From NCBI GenBank assembly GCA_002633005.1, contig NMRA01000069.1:570233-634232 (forward strand): a stretch of DNA of 64,000 nucleotides, read 5' to 3'. Positions 12,741 through 27,700 of the stretch are shown in pieces. This DNA comes from Phoronis australis. Its lineage: Eukaryota; Phoronida; Phoronidae. The notes under the pieces were generated by a model. It had not been told where the DNA came from. It did no database searches and saw only the letters and a list, made by a program, of their open reading frames with translations. The translations under genes and the position numbers were made by a program. Positions within the stretch are counted from its first letter, which is position 1; each line of letters opens with the position of its first letter.

Positions 12741-15700
12741 GTAATCTCATTGGAAAATACAGTGAAGTTCTTACATTGGATGATGACATTTTTTTCACCT
12801 CAGAGTAGTAGGCTACAACACACGTAAGAATGAAAATCGAGTTTCGAAAGTTGTCTTTTTAAACATTGTTACAAGAAAATATTGATGCTGTTTCAATGAG
12901 GAAACTATTTTGAAAGCATGTAAGAATTCTTTGAATTTGCTCTGTTTTGCGCGATTCTTGGGAACATCGGCTAGAATCTGTTCTCATGGTGTTAAATACT
13001 TTGGTTCATTTTTCTTGTAGGTTCAAAAGAGCCCTGGTGTGGTGAAGGTGTTGACGGTGCAACCAAGACATTCCCTGTGAAATCTCACACCAAAACTCAT
13101 GACTGTAACACTCCTTTTGAGCCTCAGTCATCCTGCAGCATAACTGTAGAGGGCACCACTGAACATCGGTCATTGTTCGAAGCATTCAGGGAATTTAGCT
13201 CACCACCACATGGGGCGAAAAATGTAAAGAAAAGCGCTGGAGGTGGCGATGTAGGCCGAACATCTGAAAGTATGGGTGCCTCTGCCCAGCTGAATACACC
13301 AAAGAAACAGGCTTTGGCCAAGGAGCTGAAAACAGTGAACTTGGAGGAGGCCATATCACCACACAAACTGTCCATGTTCACCAGTCTAAAGAAGCCTCGT
13401 AAGAACAGCGCAGGTGGCGGGTACAACGAGAGAATGAAGGCGTTATTCCATGGGTCCAGTACTCTTGTCAGCAGTGGTTGTCTCAAGATCGACAATGGTA
13501 AGTCTAGAGTTAGTGGTGGTAGGAAGACAACCCAGAAAAGGAAACGGTTTCTCAGCGAGCAGAATTCATCTGACAGAGCACCTGCTGTGTCTCCTAGAAA
13601 ACGACGGAAAAGTGAGCGCGACGCGTCAGCTGCACTTGAAGTTCCGCCTACATTTCTCGGTGCTTTCACTTCCTTGCCGTACACGGTAACTGCTCCAGCG
13701 GTCCCTATTGGGCAGGTTGTGAAACGAGGAAGAGGACGTCCACCGGGCTCGAAAAACAAGAAAAAGAAGTTGGACACAGACCTGGTGGTTGTGCCAGTCG
13801 TCCCCAAGCGTCGTGGAAGACCACCGGGGTCTAAAACCAAAAATAAATCAAAACCCTCGAAAGAAAAGCAGCTTTCACATATTAACAACTTGGCCCTGAA
13901 AATAAAGAAGCGAGTAGGTCGTCCACCCAAAGATCCTTTCCGCAGACAATTATTCTACAAAGGCATCAATGTTAGCAAGCTGGGAATTCAAAATGACGGG
14001 GTGTCGGAGATCTTCGCCAACAATAGAAAGTATTCCGAGTCTCTACTGGCCGAGATCCCAGTGGCGGAATCTCAATCGACCCATGAGAACTGTTGGCCGG
14101 TAGCAAGTGATTGCGATGGTCAAAGGCAGCTGGGTCCCGGGGAATCGGATTCTACGACTGCAAATAGCAAAATAGTCGAAGAGCAAGTTCAGGCGCTGAC
14201 GGAGCACATGCTTCCCGCTGAGCCTTCTGAAACTCCTGCTTGCTTAAGTACCTCAAAGCCCAATCGCACTGTTGGAGTTTCTGGTGCTAAGAAGCTGAAA
14301 GTCAAGAAAAAATTGACTGTTCCAGAGGTGACCAGTGGTCAGGAACGTCTGTTGGAATCTGATTGTCAGCCGCTGTCTTTGCTAAAGCGCAAGAGACGTA
14401 AAGTTGGTCGACCCAGATTGGACAAGAATTACAGAATCCAGTCAACTGTTGCACAGGAAAGGTTAGTATTAAGCTCAGGGTCTTGTTGTAAACGGGCTAG
14501 GTGGGTCATGAAAGGAGTCAACTTTGGAAAAGCAAGCAAGGGAACGCGAAACTAGTTTGGATCAACGTGATGCCCAGTGTTCAAATTTGGGCGTGGTTTT
14601 TGCGACAATGGAGTATTTTTAGAATAACAAACTCTTCCCGATGCCCGCCTCTTAATAACCAGAAATGAAAAGGTTTTCATAGCCAGTAGCATTTGTACAG
14701 ATAGAACGATTGCACATGCATTTGTTTGTCTTCTGTGCGTATCAGTCACGTCCCCACGTTTTTTAAAAGTATAACACCGAGACGAGCAACAGTGCTTTGT
14801 TTACTCACGGCTCACCTAGTCGTGGTGCTTCAGCCTTGTCTTACTTGCATACGTGTAACTTTTCCAAAGAAACGATACCTTGGCTAAAATTAGTCTGAGC
14901 AGGTTTTTTTTTCCGTTTCTTGTCGGCAAATGTAGAAACGTAGGTCTCAAAATGAGTTGGGGGGGGGGCTACAGTGAACCGAGTTAGTGCCTGTTGTGGA
15001 ATGTTCTACAAGCTAACTGCGTAATTTAATTTGATTGAATAGAACTTTGGTTAATACAATAATTGTTGTAGAAAGGTCCTGGGAGTTACAATGCTTTTAA
15101 ACTGTAAAAGTGTTTTCAGGTCACAGATATCGCGCTCTCTTGCACTTTCTGGGCTTAACTGTTATTACTATACATTACGTTTTTCATTTTTAATTTTAAA
15201 AAAGGTTTTCAAAAGATTGTGTGCCCTAATATAAATTAATCGCGAGAAAAAGTTCGACAGGGATTTTAAGATGTTTCTTCTGAGTGCTGCGTCAACATTT
15301 ATTCACTTCATGCCTCTACGTCAATAAATTTGTAACCTTCGAGGCAGCATGTAATTGGTCGTGCCTTCCCGTTTCAGTCCACAGGGGTCGCCAGTGTTGA
15401 TCAAGAAGTCAAAAAAGAGGAAGAAGCGGTTTGCACGTCCCCCCAAAAAGAAGTACCAGAAAGTGGGGCTCTTCTCTGATTACTACAAGCAGGAGTAAGT
15501 TATTAAGTAACAACTGGCAGTCTGGCTATTCATTGCTGTCATTTTCTTGTACTGTGACCGCGCGCTTATCTTCCGCCAAAGAAGAGGGGGGATATTAGTA
15601 ATGGTAGGCGTCATTCCGTCTGTCCTTGTTTCTGTCCGTGCTCTGTGCTCAACTCCTACATTTCTTATCGCACATCAACCAAACTTTGAAAAACTATGCG

Positions 15701-18700
15701 CGCAAACTGCTCTAGCGCATGCCGTCGGCGTTTTGCAATACAACCCTACATCCTTGAATTTTGGCCCGTTCTCAATTTACACGCATGCATGTAGGCAAAC
15801 GTTCTTCTGTGCACAACACTTATAGAATGTCGGGCAGGGGATATTACTGTCTCTGGTTGCCTTGTTACATTTGAAGTACACACTCTGCTTACACAACAGG
15901 TGACGTGCTGTTTTCTTGAATGGTTAATCAAGGCTTGGAATTTTCCGCGGAAACGCGGATTTCCGCTTTTTTCAAATGTTCTGTCTGCACATTTTATTAT
16001 ATTTCCGCGTAAAAAAAATCGGATTTGATATAAAATTTCCGCGGCAAATTCCTTTCTTACCGCGGCGTTGCCGACAACGTTCACCTCGAACAGCGGAAGT
16101 TGCTCTTTATGTTTCGGAGGAACGTAAATCGTCAACATTGCTGGGGCATCTGGGATAGCGTGGTGGGATTTTCAATGGTGTCTCGTGTGATTGTAAACCG
16201 CGGAGACAAATACTACTGCTCTGCAGCCAAAAGTGTGTGGGGGTGGGAGTGGACGGACAAGATAAAAAGACGCAGACGCATGCTACTGATGGTGGTAACG
16301 TTTTTTTTTAGTCCTCCCAATTTTTGTCGGCGAAAGGTTCGCATCGACCATCTCAAAGCTGGGTAGCGCGCATGTTTTGGGCCGTTTAAAATTTATGCGT
16401 TTTTTTTTCATTGGTCATTCCAAGCCCAGGTTAATGCCACGGTGGTTTGTACTACATTGAAGAGTTGTGTTCAAGAACTGTTTTTTTCAGTTTGGTTTGT
16501 TGCAACATACAGCATGAGTTTGTTTCGAGAACCAGTTTGGTGTCCGTTGTTCAGTGGAGAAAAATGGTCTCAAAATGCGGGCACGTTATATCCGACTATT
16601 ACCCAGCATACATCAAGTGAGCTTAGAAATCCGTGTTTTAACGATAATGCGTTGTAACCAGGGTAGACTTTCATACTTTGGATAAAATTGTGACTTGGAG
16701 GTTTGTACTGTAATGTATTGTATTGTATTTATTTATTATTATGGCAAGTACAATTGATTCAAAGAGTAATAGATATAACATTCATAAGAAAGATAAGTGT
16801 CCAGCCCAGTTAAGGTTATTAGTCACTTTAACCATCCAACTCGCATGTAACATAACTGCGACGGTTTCTAAGTTCAAAAGCATGTATGTAATATCTCTGT
16901 GGTCATTCCAAATAGGTTACATAGTAACGAGGCTCCGCTGTGTCTCACAAAAACCCATTTGCTTAAGAAAATCAGGCTTCAGTTGTTAATTCCCGTCTTT
17001 ATTGCAGCCATCCGGAGGACACGGGTGAAGCCAGTCAGTCCAAACTAACCGACGCGGAGAAGGCGGAGTACAGATCTGGTACCCTAGACGAGGGCTTGTT
17101 GCCGCCGCCTTTCCACGTGGGGCGCTATCTCCGCGAGACAGTGAAGGACTTCTGCCTGCCATACGACATCTGGTGGGAACACACGTATAAGAGGAGGTCA
17201 TCAGGCAACACACTTTCGCCCAAGTACAAGAAGATTCGTCACAGTCAGTGTCTTTAGTATTGACTATGTTACCAGTACATCTGTCTCTCATTGAATGTGA
17301 AACATCAATTTGGAAAATTCATTTAAGATGGTATCGCAATAGGATTAGGAACATGTATGTATATGTAAATAAGATGTGATGTGGCCAACAGGTGGCATGC
17401 TGACCAGTGTACCTTAGGTTGTGATTCTTTCTCCTCAGATGTGCACGATGACGAAAAGCCGTACTGCCGTGATGAGCGTCACGCCTGTACCTGTCAGAGG
17501 CCGTCTAGTGAAGGGGAGGCAGGGTGTACCGAGGATTGCCTCAACAGGTGAGGAGGGGTGCTGTTCTAGCTGTATCATGGTAGTGTGGCTACGGGTACAT
17601 GGCATGCTGTGTTAGAACATTTTCTTTGGTTTAATGTTAGTATCTACGCAAGTTGCAAGCTAATTGGCTGGTGTTGATCTTAAAGTGTTTGCCAGTGGCA
17701 GATGTTTTTTGTTTACTTATATACTCCTCTGCTGAGCATTGCGTAAAATTGATCCCTTTTCATCTAAAGAAGCTGAGGGATTTTTTGGCGGAAAAAAATC
17801 CATTTTGAAATGCTCTTTTTGGTTTGTTGGTTCAAATCTCAGTCAGACCAATTTGATGTTGTATTGAGAGCTGCTTCAACGGGTCTGAAATAGCCAACTT
17901 CAAAGTAAGATAAAGTGAGAATGAAGCGGTTTATTAAACCAAAAACAACACCTGTGGGAGCTCCATTCTGACATCCTTAGAAAACAAGTGAGTGTTATAT
18001 GTGCCTTATTTCAGGACTCAATTTTTGTGATGTTTTGCAAAATGATATCAAAACATTCCACACCCATGTTTGTCCAAACCTGGATGTTAGTACATTTGCC
18101 CACAAGATGATTGTCTGTTAAAGTTGTGACGCTCTCAATTATGCATGACTGCTTCACTCACTTCCTGTTCAACCCCATCGTCTCCTGCAGGATGATCTAC
18201 ACAGAGTGTACACCGTCCATGTGCCCCTGCGGAGACACCTGCTCCAATCAGAAGATCCAGCGGCATGAGTGGTGCAAGGGATTGCAGAGGTTCCTCACCA
18301 AGGACAGGGGTTATGGTGTGCATTGTGTCGCGCCAATCAAAGCAGGTGAGGGGGCGTGGCATGAGCCTTGAACAAGTGGGCTTGACCTGTACAGGGCAAG
18401 GGCGTGGCTTGAATTGAATGGGAGATGGGTGTGGCTTGAATGGGTGATGGGTTTGGCTTGAAGGGATGATGGCTGTGACTTGAATTGGTGATGGTGTTGT
18501 TTTAGTAGATGATTGGTGTCGTCCTGCCTTATTTGGATGAGTTAGATGTTGTATCGTTTTATTTTCCTCTCCATTTTCATAAAAGTGATTTTATTGCCAT
18601 TTAGTGTTAGATTGAAGTTTGTTCCCTCCTTGAAAGTATTTTTGTTATCTGTGATGTGTTGGACTGCCATACGGTCCTAGAAATACTACGTCTACACAAG

Positions 18701-21700
18701 AAATCACGATTTAATCACTCTAACGTAGGCTCATAAAATGAAGTCGCCTTTTCTTGCCATTTCTCGTCAGCGCAACAACAAAAAGCAAAAGGTTAAAAAT
18801 GGTTGTACTGAATAGAAGTGTGAACAGAACACCATATCAAGTGTTAGTCAACAAGCCCAACTATTCATTACATGTGGCATTGGTGTGCCGAGAGTATGGT
18901 GAAAATATATTTTAGCATCCAAGTTCAGGCTAATTATCATTCACGGTAGTCCTTGATATTATTGTTGTGATATTTGAAATGAGGGTGGCCTCTTCAGTGA
19001 TAGCTCTGCTTTCCAATGTCACTTGTTTTTCTTATAACACCGTATATCATGTTGCAGGCCAGTTCATCGTGGAGTATGTCGGTGAGGTAGTCAGTGAAGG
19101 TGAATTCCGGCGCCGTATGACAGAGCAGTACGCCAACGACGACCACCACTACTGCCTCCACTTGAGCAGCGGTGCGGTTATTGACGGTTACCGCATGGGC
19201 AATGTATGCCGCTTCGTCAACCACTCGTGCCGACCCAACTGTGAGATGCAAAAATGGTGGGTGCTGCTTTGTTGGTAGAATGTACTTGGACAACACTTTA
19301 AATCTATGATCTGCGCCCGTGACCTCCATACTTCAATCGATATTTCGTTTCAAAATGTGACCAATCCCTGCGCGAAAATGAAAGTTCTCTCAAAGCATTC
19401 ACTGCTGTTTCATTGGTCAGATTTTTTAGTAAAGTCTTGTGTACAGTTGGTGGTTGCAGACCTCTGAGTCAAACTTCAAGTTTCATAGTTTTTCACATCT
19501 AAGTAGACAAGTAGTTTCAAAATCCCCAGTTGTATAGTCACTAGTTGACAGAACCACCTGGCAATGGCTGTTGATGCGTGTGTTATTGGTCATCATTTGT
19601 GGAGGCATGATTGAGAGGTTGGATGCAGCCATGTTGCTATTTGTTTGGCCTAGTGTTCCAAACTTGGTGAAATAGTGGGTGAACTGATGGATTTTGGGGA
19701 GTTTATAATAATAATTGTTTAAAAATTTTTGACCAACTTTTCATGGAGAACATTGATTGGCATTTGAGGAACTTGATTGAATTTGCACATATACTTAATG
19801 GCTTCTAAAAACCTACCATGGCTTGTGAGACGGTCCCTAATGAGTGTTTGTGCGCCACTATGTTGACCTGTAGTCACCCTCGTCCCTATGTTTCCAGGAA
19901 TGTGAATGGTGTCTATAGGATGGGCTTGTTCGCCCTGCAAGACATTGCGCCGGGATGCGAGTTGACATACGATTACAACTTCCACGCCTATAATCTGGAC
20001 TCGCAGGTTAGTAGAGTACACACGCACGCTTGTTTTGAATGCGCTTATTGATTAATTTACATTTTTTGTTTCTAACAAAAACAATTTTAGAATTCCCAAA
20101 ACTCACTGCATTCATGAAAATGCTCAAAAATTCATTGTGTGTTTGTTGCTGTCAGCTGTGCAACATAACCTGTAAAAATAAATGTTTTGTTCATGTTTAG
20201 TTCTGTTAAAAATTTTGAAGAAATGAAAGTTTACTGTTCTGCCGTACTGTATCCCAAATTTAGTTTATGTAGAAAAAATGTCAATTTTGGCCCACTGTGG
20301 TACTGAACATCATATCTCAGAAATGACTGATCACAGTCGACTGTTTAAAGTGAGATGAAGGATACCGGCGCCACGAACCGCATTCTGTCATTTTGTTGTG
20401 ACGCGTGTTTATCCACCTTTAATTTGCTGAGATTTACTAAACCCTTTGTTTTTCACGTTAGCAAATATGCAAGTGCGGCAGTGTTGACTGCAGGGGCATT
20501 ATGGGAGGACGCACCCAGAGACTGAACGGACTGCTGAGGGACAAGAGTTTGACTCCGAAACCAAAGAGAGGTCGAAAGAGCAAGAAGGCACTGCTGAAGA
20601 AGATTCGTGAGAAGGTAGAAACATCATCATTTTCTTTATTGGACCAGATTGTATTGTTAAAGGGTCAAGCCAATATTTCTGTTGCTACTGTATCCACTTG
20701 ACTAAACACACACCCTGAGTGTTCTACGATTTTGTTTTGACCATCCATGTTTTGTTGCCCTCTGCTTAACGTCCATCTCTTGATTCTCAATTTAAACGCT
20801 CTGTCACATTAACCCAAATTAATATTGTGTTTTCATTGAAAAACGTGTGGGAGATAATCGTGGACATCTTTCAATGCAAATTACTGTTGTCCTGGCCTCT
20901 GTTATTATTACATGTAGTATTCACACATTGTTTAATGTGGTACACTTGGATTTCCAGCCTCTTGTTTCTGCGTTCCATTTTAATTGAGCCCACATAATCA
21001 CAGACTGACTTAAATGGTGTGCAAACAAAGATTCAGGAAACTAGTGCATCATATTGCGTTGCATAGCTAATTAAGGCCAGCGATGCAGCAATTGACCTAT
21101 CGCAAGCTCCGCCCCCTTGCGAAAGGTCACGTGACACCAGACAAACATACAATAAGTTTTACCAGACAACGTGTTGTTTGTCAGGTAAAATGGCGGCTTG
21201 GAAACGAAGGTGTGTCAAGAATGCTGCGTTCTGATTGGTCAGTTAAGCCGTCACTTAAAATCCTGGTGATAGGTCATTTAGCATTGAAATACATCTAGGA
21301 AACGGGTGGATAATATTTATAGTAATACAAATTCCAAACTTGTTGGCTTCTTTTCAACAAGTCATGATCGGACCACCAAAGTTGTATTCTGCTGTTTAAA
21401 GTCGGTTTGCATATTTGTCAATTTTTCTTTAACGGCCGAATTATTTCAGATAAATGTTAAAAATTGCCTTTCTGCAAATTTGTCTATGAAATGCTGCAGT
21501 GTTAGCCACTCGCAACCTGATTCTGATTCCGATTCAACGTTCTAGTGTGTCTATTGTGGACACAAGGTGAGTGGTTACTATTCCTGTTGCAGAAACTTAG
21601 TGAATCTCAGAGCCGTGTGAAGAGTCAGTCTGCCATCAAGCCGATGTCTCACCGCGAGCGGTGCTTTGCACAGAAGCACGCCATATTCCTGGTGAGAAAC

Positions 21701-24700
21701 ATGGAGAAGATTCGACGCCAGCGGAACCGAGCGGCGTTGAACATTGACACCGACATACACGGGGAGTCGTTTGGAGACTACAGCTTCTCAGAGAAAGGTT
21801 GGTGTTATTTTCTCCTGCTATAAGAGATTGTGGAAGAGACATAAATGACAGTTACATTTGTCTCTAAATTCCGTCTTAAAATGAATACAGTCATGTTGTC
21901 GTTATTACTTTGATGTTATTCCTGTTGGTAATGTTATTGTGATTAGCTATTGATGGCCTTATGAGTGCTTGCCATCATGTCGTCTGACTTTGACCCGTTG
22001 CAGACGTGTTTATGAGCAAGTTCAACGCGTTGCACACGGCACGCTCAGTACGTACACGGCGTCTCACGGTGGCGGAAGGCAGCGGCGAAGTGACTAAAAC
22101 TGCCCGGCTGGCCCAGGTGTTCAAGGATATGTTCACAGCGGTTACCAGCTGTAAGGACGAGAAGGGTAACCTGCTGTCGCTGCCCCTCATGAATATACCG
22201 CCACGATCCAGGTCAGTTGACAGGCTCTGTAAGCAGTTGGAGATCCTCGATATTAGTTACCTTAAAATTCTTCAATTTTGTGCCAAAATGTTATAAATAT
22301 TACCGTTATTTTTGGAAGTTATCTACATCGCTGAGAATACTGAGTGTTGTAAAATCTCGTGAAGAGTGGTTTTTCGTGACAAAATGGTCATAATGAAAGT
22401 TCCTTTGTCTTCCATACTGTGTGCCAAGCTGAAGAATTTGAACTATAAACCTTCTTGTGCTTTCCGCTGCAGTTTTTATGTGAAATCAAGGAATTTGCTA
22501 ATTAAACTTGTCAAACTAGACTTAGTCTGATAGCATCAGTGTCAACATTCTGCCACACTTGAGTGGTGACCTGCAACTAGACAGGGAGGTCATGCGTGCT
22601 GGTTTGGCCTATATTTTATGAAGCATTTTTGTTGCTTGTATGAGCTCTGGATGTTGTTGTCACTATCGAAATGCAGCCCTGTTACGGTATGCTAAGTTTG
22701 CGGATTCGCCTTGTCCGAAGAATTGTCCTGTACCGAATTTTTCCGGGTATCTGGAGCTATGGAAGTGCGGTATCAGTTGAGCTGTCTACAGTGAGCAATA
22801 TTACCAACTGAAGCGAGAGGTGGGCTTGCTGTATCTGATCTGGTCAGGACCCCGGACATGTACGTTTTGGAAGCTCCAAAATCAGCAGGCGGATGTTAAC
22901 CTGTGGGCATGAAAAACGTAGGCATTAAAAAAATAAATGTACTTCAGTTTTTACTGTTTTTCCCCTTTCCCAAGGCATAATATGTTGGTGCAAATGTTAC
23001 AAATTTGGCTCATCATTATTTGGAGACGATACAATACAACTATGCTGAAACTGGAGTAAAACTGCGGTGGTAGTTATTGTTGGGGAAGTATAAAATTGAC
23101 TTTTTTCCCGTAATTGCTTCTTTCAGCTGGCCATCAGTCATTCCTGCATTTAACTCGATACTGTTTATGACTCTAGGAATCCTGACTACTACGAGATTGT
23201 CAAGGAGCCAATAGACCTGAACACCATCGAGAGGAACATCCTGACGGGTTACTACAAGAACGTGGAACTATTTGATGAGGACATACTGCGTCTCTTCTCT
23301 AATGTTGAGGTGGGTAGGATTATCATTAGAATAGTAGGATTGTAGAATAGTGGTCACTGGGTTAATTGCCTATAACAACACTTTAAACCAGTCTTACCAG
23401 TCAGACCAAAAATAATTGGATAAAATGACCTGAAATTCACGTCATGACGGCTGAGCACAAGGGGAATTCACCATCGTAGACCGGTCATGACTAGTCATTA
23501 CCAGTCATGACTGGTAATGACCAGTCATGACAGGAAACAGCATTTTGTATGATTGCTTTCGGCGTATACTGTATTTTGGGTGACTTATTTTATTCTGTTA
23601 CTGAGTACTATGCATTGATCCGTCCTAACAGGGAAGTCAAGAGTGTTAGTGTTGAGAGAGAAGAGAAAGAAACAAACGTACTTTTTATATCATATAAAAA
23701 CATGCATTGTTATATGACTGGATGGCCAGCAAAGGCACGGGCCGCTAATAGCTGACTACCGAGTAACAATAAATTAAATACTAGATATTTATTAGCAATT
23801 AAAAAGGGCAATATAGATAAGAACAGGAAATGTACATGTACAGTGAAATATAATACAATGCAAGTTTATTTAAAAACGTAAATTAAATGTATGTTACAAA
23901 GAATTGAACACAGAGACTGGATGCAAGGGAAACCGCATGGTTAGAAGAGCATATGTCTAAGATGTAAGTGAACTTAGTTTCCTGAGTGTAGAATCATCTT
24001 GTCTGACTAACCGACTCTCAATTTAGAGACTCACTTTGTCAAAAGTCGTTGCTAACCTGGTGTTACATGTATGTAGTGTATCAGTTAACACTCATTACAG
24101 ATGCTTATGAAACAGTTGTGGTTGAGTGTGAGTAGGGATCTTGTGGAAGGAATTTTTTTGTTTGCAACCACATTCCTAAAACAATTTTAGCTACTTTTGT
24201 TTGTGCGACTTTTGATAAAACGGCCTCGAGATTATGATGTTAGGAGTTCTGAACCAAGACCTTGCGGTGCACGGGTAATTTTGGTTGATAATAGGAGTTT
24301 TTATCATTCTGATATCAGTGTCTTAAGCCTGGTGTTGGTATCGGCCAAAATAGGAGTGCAGCGTTCCTCTCCTCTCTTCAGACCTACTGCAGCCTTGACC
24401 CCAATATGTGTCACCTGGTGCTGCGACTGCGCAAGGTCTACCAGTCGGCCAAGATGGAGGCCAGTCCGCTGTTTGAGGAAATTCTCGGAGGGAACTGGGA
24501 GCATGCCGTGCAGAGCGAAGAGGAGTGTAGTAAAACACCGACCGCTGAGTTGACAGCTGAAGTCTGTGGTCACGACACGAATGAAGGTATAGATAATGAA
24601 GGAAAATGATTCATAGCCTCAATCCAGTTGTCTTGATGTAAGAATACTGACTTTTGAATTCAGATTAAGGGCTTGGAATTTCCCTCTTTTAAGAGATTTT

Positions 24701-27700
24701 CTCCTTTTTTGGTTTCCAGTTTCCTCTTTTTTCGCCTCTTTTTGACATTATTTTGACTTTATTCATGCATATAAAATTTCTTGCAGTTAAATTTTTCCAA
24801 CACAAAAAAATATTTCTGTCACATTAGCCTATTCATTTTTATCATTACGTGGAAATTTTCCATCTTTTATGTCATTGGTCATTTCAACCTTTTGGCTATT
24901 AACTTGGTCGCAGCTGCACCGAACACTTAGAGTGATTTCTGAACTTGGCAAGGACTGTCAATTTCTCTTTTTCTTGACCCAGGCTTGTTATGTAGGCGTG
25001 GCCTGGCAGGTCATTTTACATGACGGGCGTGACCTCATGCACTCAGTGCCAGTTCTCCCCAAGACAGAAATACCGTTTAATATGAGTAAAGACCATGTAG
25101 AGATCTGTTTCATAGTAGTAAGAGATCTAAACCAAAACTTAATTCTTTTTGATAGAAGGGCAGTTTGTAGTAGCTTTAATAGTGTCTTGAGTACAAAGTC
25201 TTTGAAAAGGCCAATAAAACTGATAGAAAATCTATAAATATATTTTACCGATGGAGTTGTTTTTTTCATCATTATACCTTTCTAATGCTTCTCTAGCAGA
25301 GACGGTAGAATTGCCTCCCCTGATCAAGGGCGTGGCCGACGTGGAGCGCGACGAAGTGATTCGCTGTGCCTGCAACATCTTCGTGGACGAAGGTCTGATG
25401 ATACAGTGTGACGTGTGTCAAATGTGGCAACACGCTGACTGTATGGGCGTGGAGGGGGACCAGGAGAAGTATGTCTGCGAGCTGTGTGATGGTTACGAGA
25501 TAGACCCAGTGAGTGTTTCGTAGCTTTTTATTGTAAGTTGTGTTGGAAATCTGAAGTCACATTTGACTAGTGAAAAATGACTCTTGGAATCGTTGAATTT
25601 TCCTGACGTGTTTGCTGCAGTTTTTAAGGAAAACGTTCGACTCAAAATTCCGTCAAATGAGTGTTAATTATTTGAAGCTACTGAAGAGGCTGCTTGTTGA
25701 CTGGATATTTGTATTTCACTGTGCAGAACAGTAATAATAGTTTGAGTAGAAAAGGTGATCTATTGAATGGGGATTCATCAGCTGCACTATCTGTGTCTCT
25801 GTTATTAGGGAAGTGTAAAGCAAAAAGTTGTCGATTTCAAGATTGAAAGATAGCTTCCAAGTGTCACTTCCTGGCTCGCTGAGTTAAAGTGTATACACTA
25901 TGTATTGTCCAATTTAACCCGTCTCCATTCACTGTGTTTAACACATGACTGTTGTGGTCACTGTAGGAGGTCCTGTTGAAGCCCCAACCCCATGATGGTC
26001 TGCCTGGCTGTACCTATTACATCACTTTGATGAAGGACGGTGTTCAGATTCGTGCGGGACACTGCGTCTACCTGCTGAGGGAAGGCGACCTCAACCGCGT
26101 AGTGTCCGTGGAGGACTGTAGCGCCCCCTCCAGGGATAACATGGATGTGTTCCGGGTGGAAAGGCTGTGGAAGAACGAAAGGTAAGATTGAAAGGTCGTC
26201 AGCAAACTTCACATGCCGATGCGGCGGCACCATATTTGAAAGCTATTTTTTGGTGAAAGCCTTTGTTTTGGTTTTTGAGCATGGTGCGTTAGACGTCATT
26301 AAACCATGGAATGATTATAAGAATTTGTGGATTGCTTCAGTAGTAAGTTTCGCAGTAACTAAGTTGGCTCGATATAGTCAGTGCTTGGTGGGACTTATAT
26401 TTATCTGATTCCAGTAGTGAATGACCGGGTAAGGATTATCTGGCTACTTGTAAAGGAAAATTGCCTTCTTATTTATTGTTCCCAGGAAATTGGGCGAAAT
26501 ATTTCACCGTTCCGCCATGCTGTGTTCTTAATGAAGGAGCTTCAGTGTAAACCTAAATAATCGAGAGTGATTTTTCTGTAACTACTGCATAAGATGTGAA
26601 GATGTGCGTGTGAACGTGTGCGAACGCATGTTTCTTGAATGCCATCTAGTTGTGAACAAGTATTTGTAACCAGGTGCGTGCCTTAAATGGCAGTTGAATT
26701 GCTACAAGTTTCTGCGGAAAGTCAGGGCCCTCGATACATTGGTTTTGTGGCCAAATATTGGTTTCAGACCCTTCAGAAAGAAAATTAAAATTACTGGAAA
26801 TTCCCCGCACCAGGCAAAAAGTTCCTATTGAATGATAAAAATATCCCTCAAGGTTAGAACCACTTTCACCTCAAGCAGACACTCTGCAGTTTTTGCTTAA
26901 GCTGAGCGATGTTTTAATGCACGTAGCTCATAACTTCTAAATGTAGTAACCATTATCTGATTGGCTAACGATTTGACTGGCATTAGGTCAATTGATAATG
27001 TTCATGTCGTAGGGGTGAGAAGTTTGCATTTGGCCATCACTTCTATCGGCCACACGAGACGTACCATGAGCCTTCACGCCGGTTCTTCCCCAACGAGGTG
27101 TTCCGCGTGCCTCTCTACGAGCTCGTCCCCCTTCAAGCCATCGTGGGCACGTGTGTGGTGATGGACCTGCACACCTACTGTCGCGGACGTCCCAAAGGTG
27201 TGCTGGAAGAGGATGTCTACATCTGTGAGTACAGACTGGACAGGACGGCACACCTGTTTGCCAAGATCTCCCGCTCAAGGTTAGTAGTGGGTTGTCTATT
27301 TTACTGTGAAAACGCTTTGTTATGAGTTGCCTGTAGTGTGTTTTACTCTGAAAACGCTTTGTCGAGAAGTTCAAAAGGTTCCCGCTTATGGAAAACCTGA
27401 AATTTCCAAAATGTTTTCCACGTGTGGAAATTTATGAATAATGAAAATGGGTATAAATTGTTTAACCTGCAGAAAATTTCATCGGATGAATGAAGTTGTT
27501 TTAAAACAAAGCGGCCTCTCGTTTCGGGTCTTTTGGCGAGCTCAGGCAGTTGGTTAACATGATTGATAGCTGCCACCAGAGGATTATTTTGATAGTCAAC
27601 TGATATGACATGTACGTGCATGTGTGCTCAGGTCTTTGCACCCTTATTGTTTGCAGTTTTCCAATCAACACATTCCCGTACTGCTTTGATACATTTGAGA

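Noticed and set aside
10039-13930. Long minus-strand frames opposite the AT-hook exons
   Set aside because: They are antisense shadows of the Pro/Lys/Ser-rich coding sequence, with no splice logic or domains of their own.
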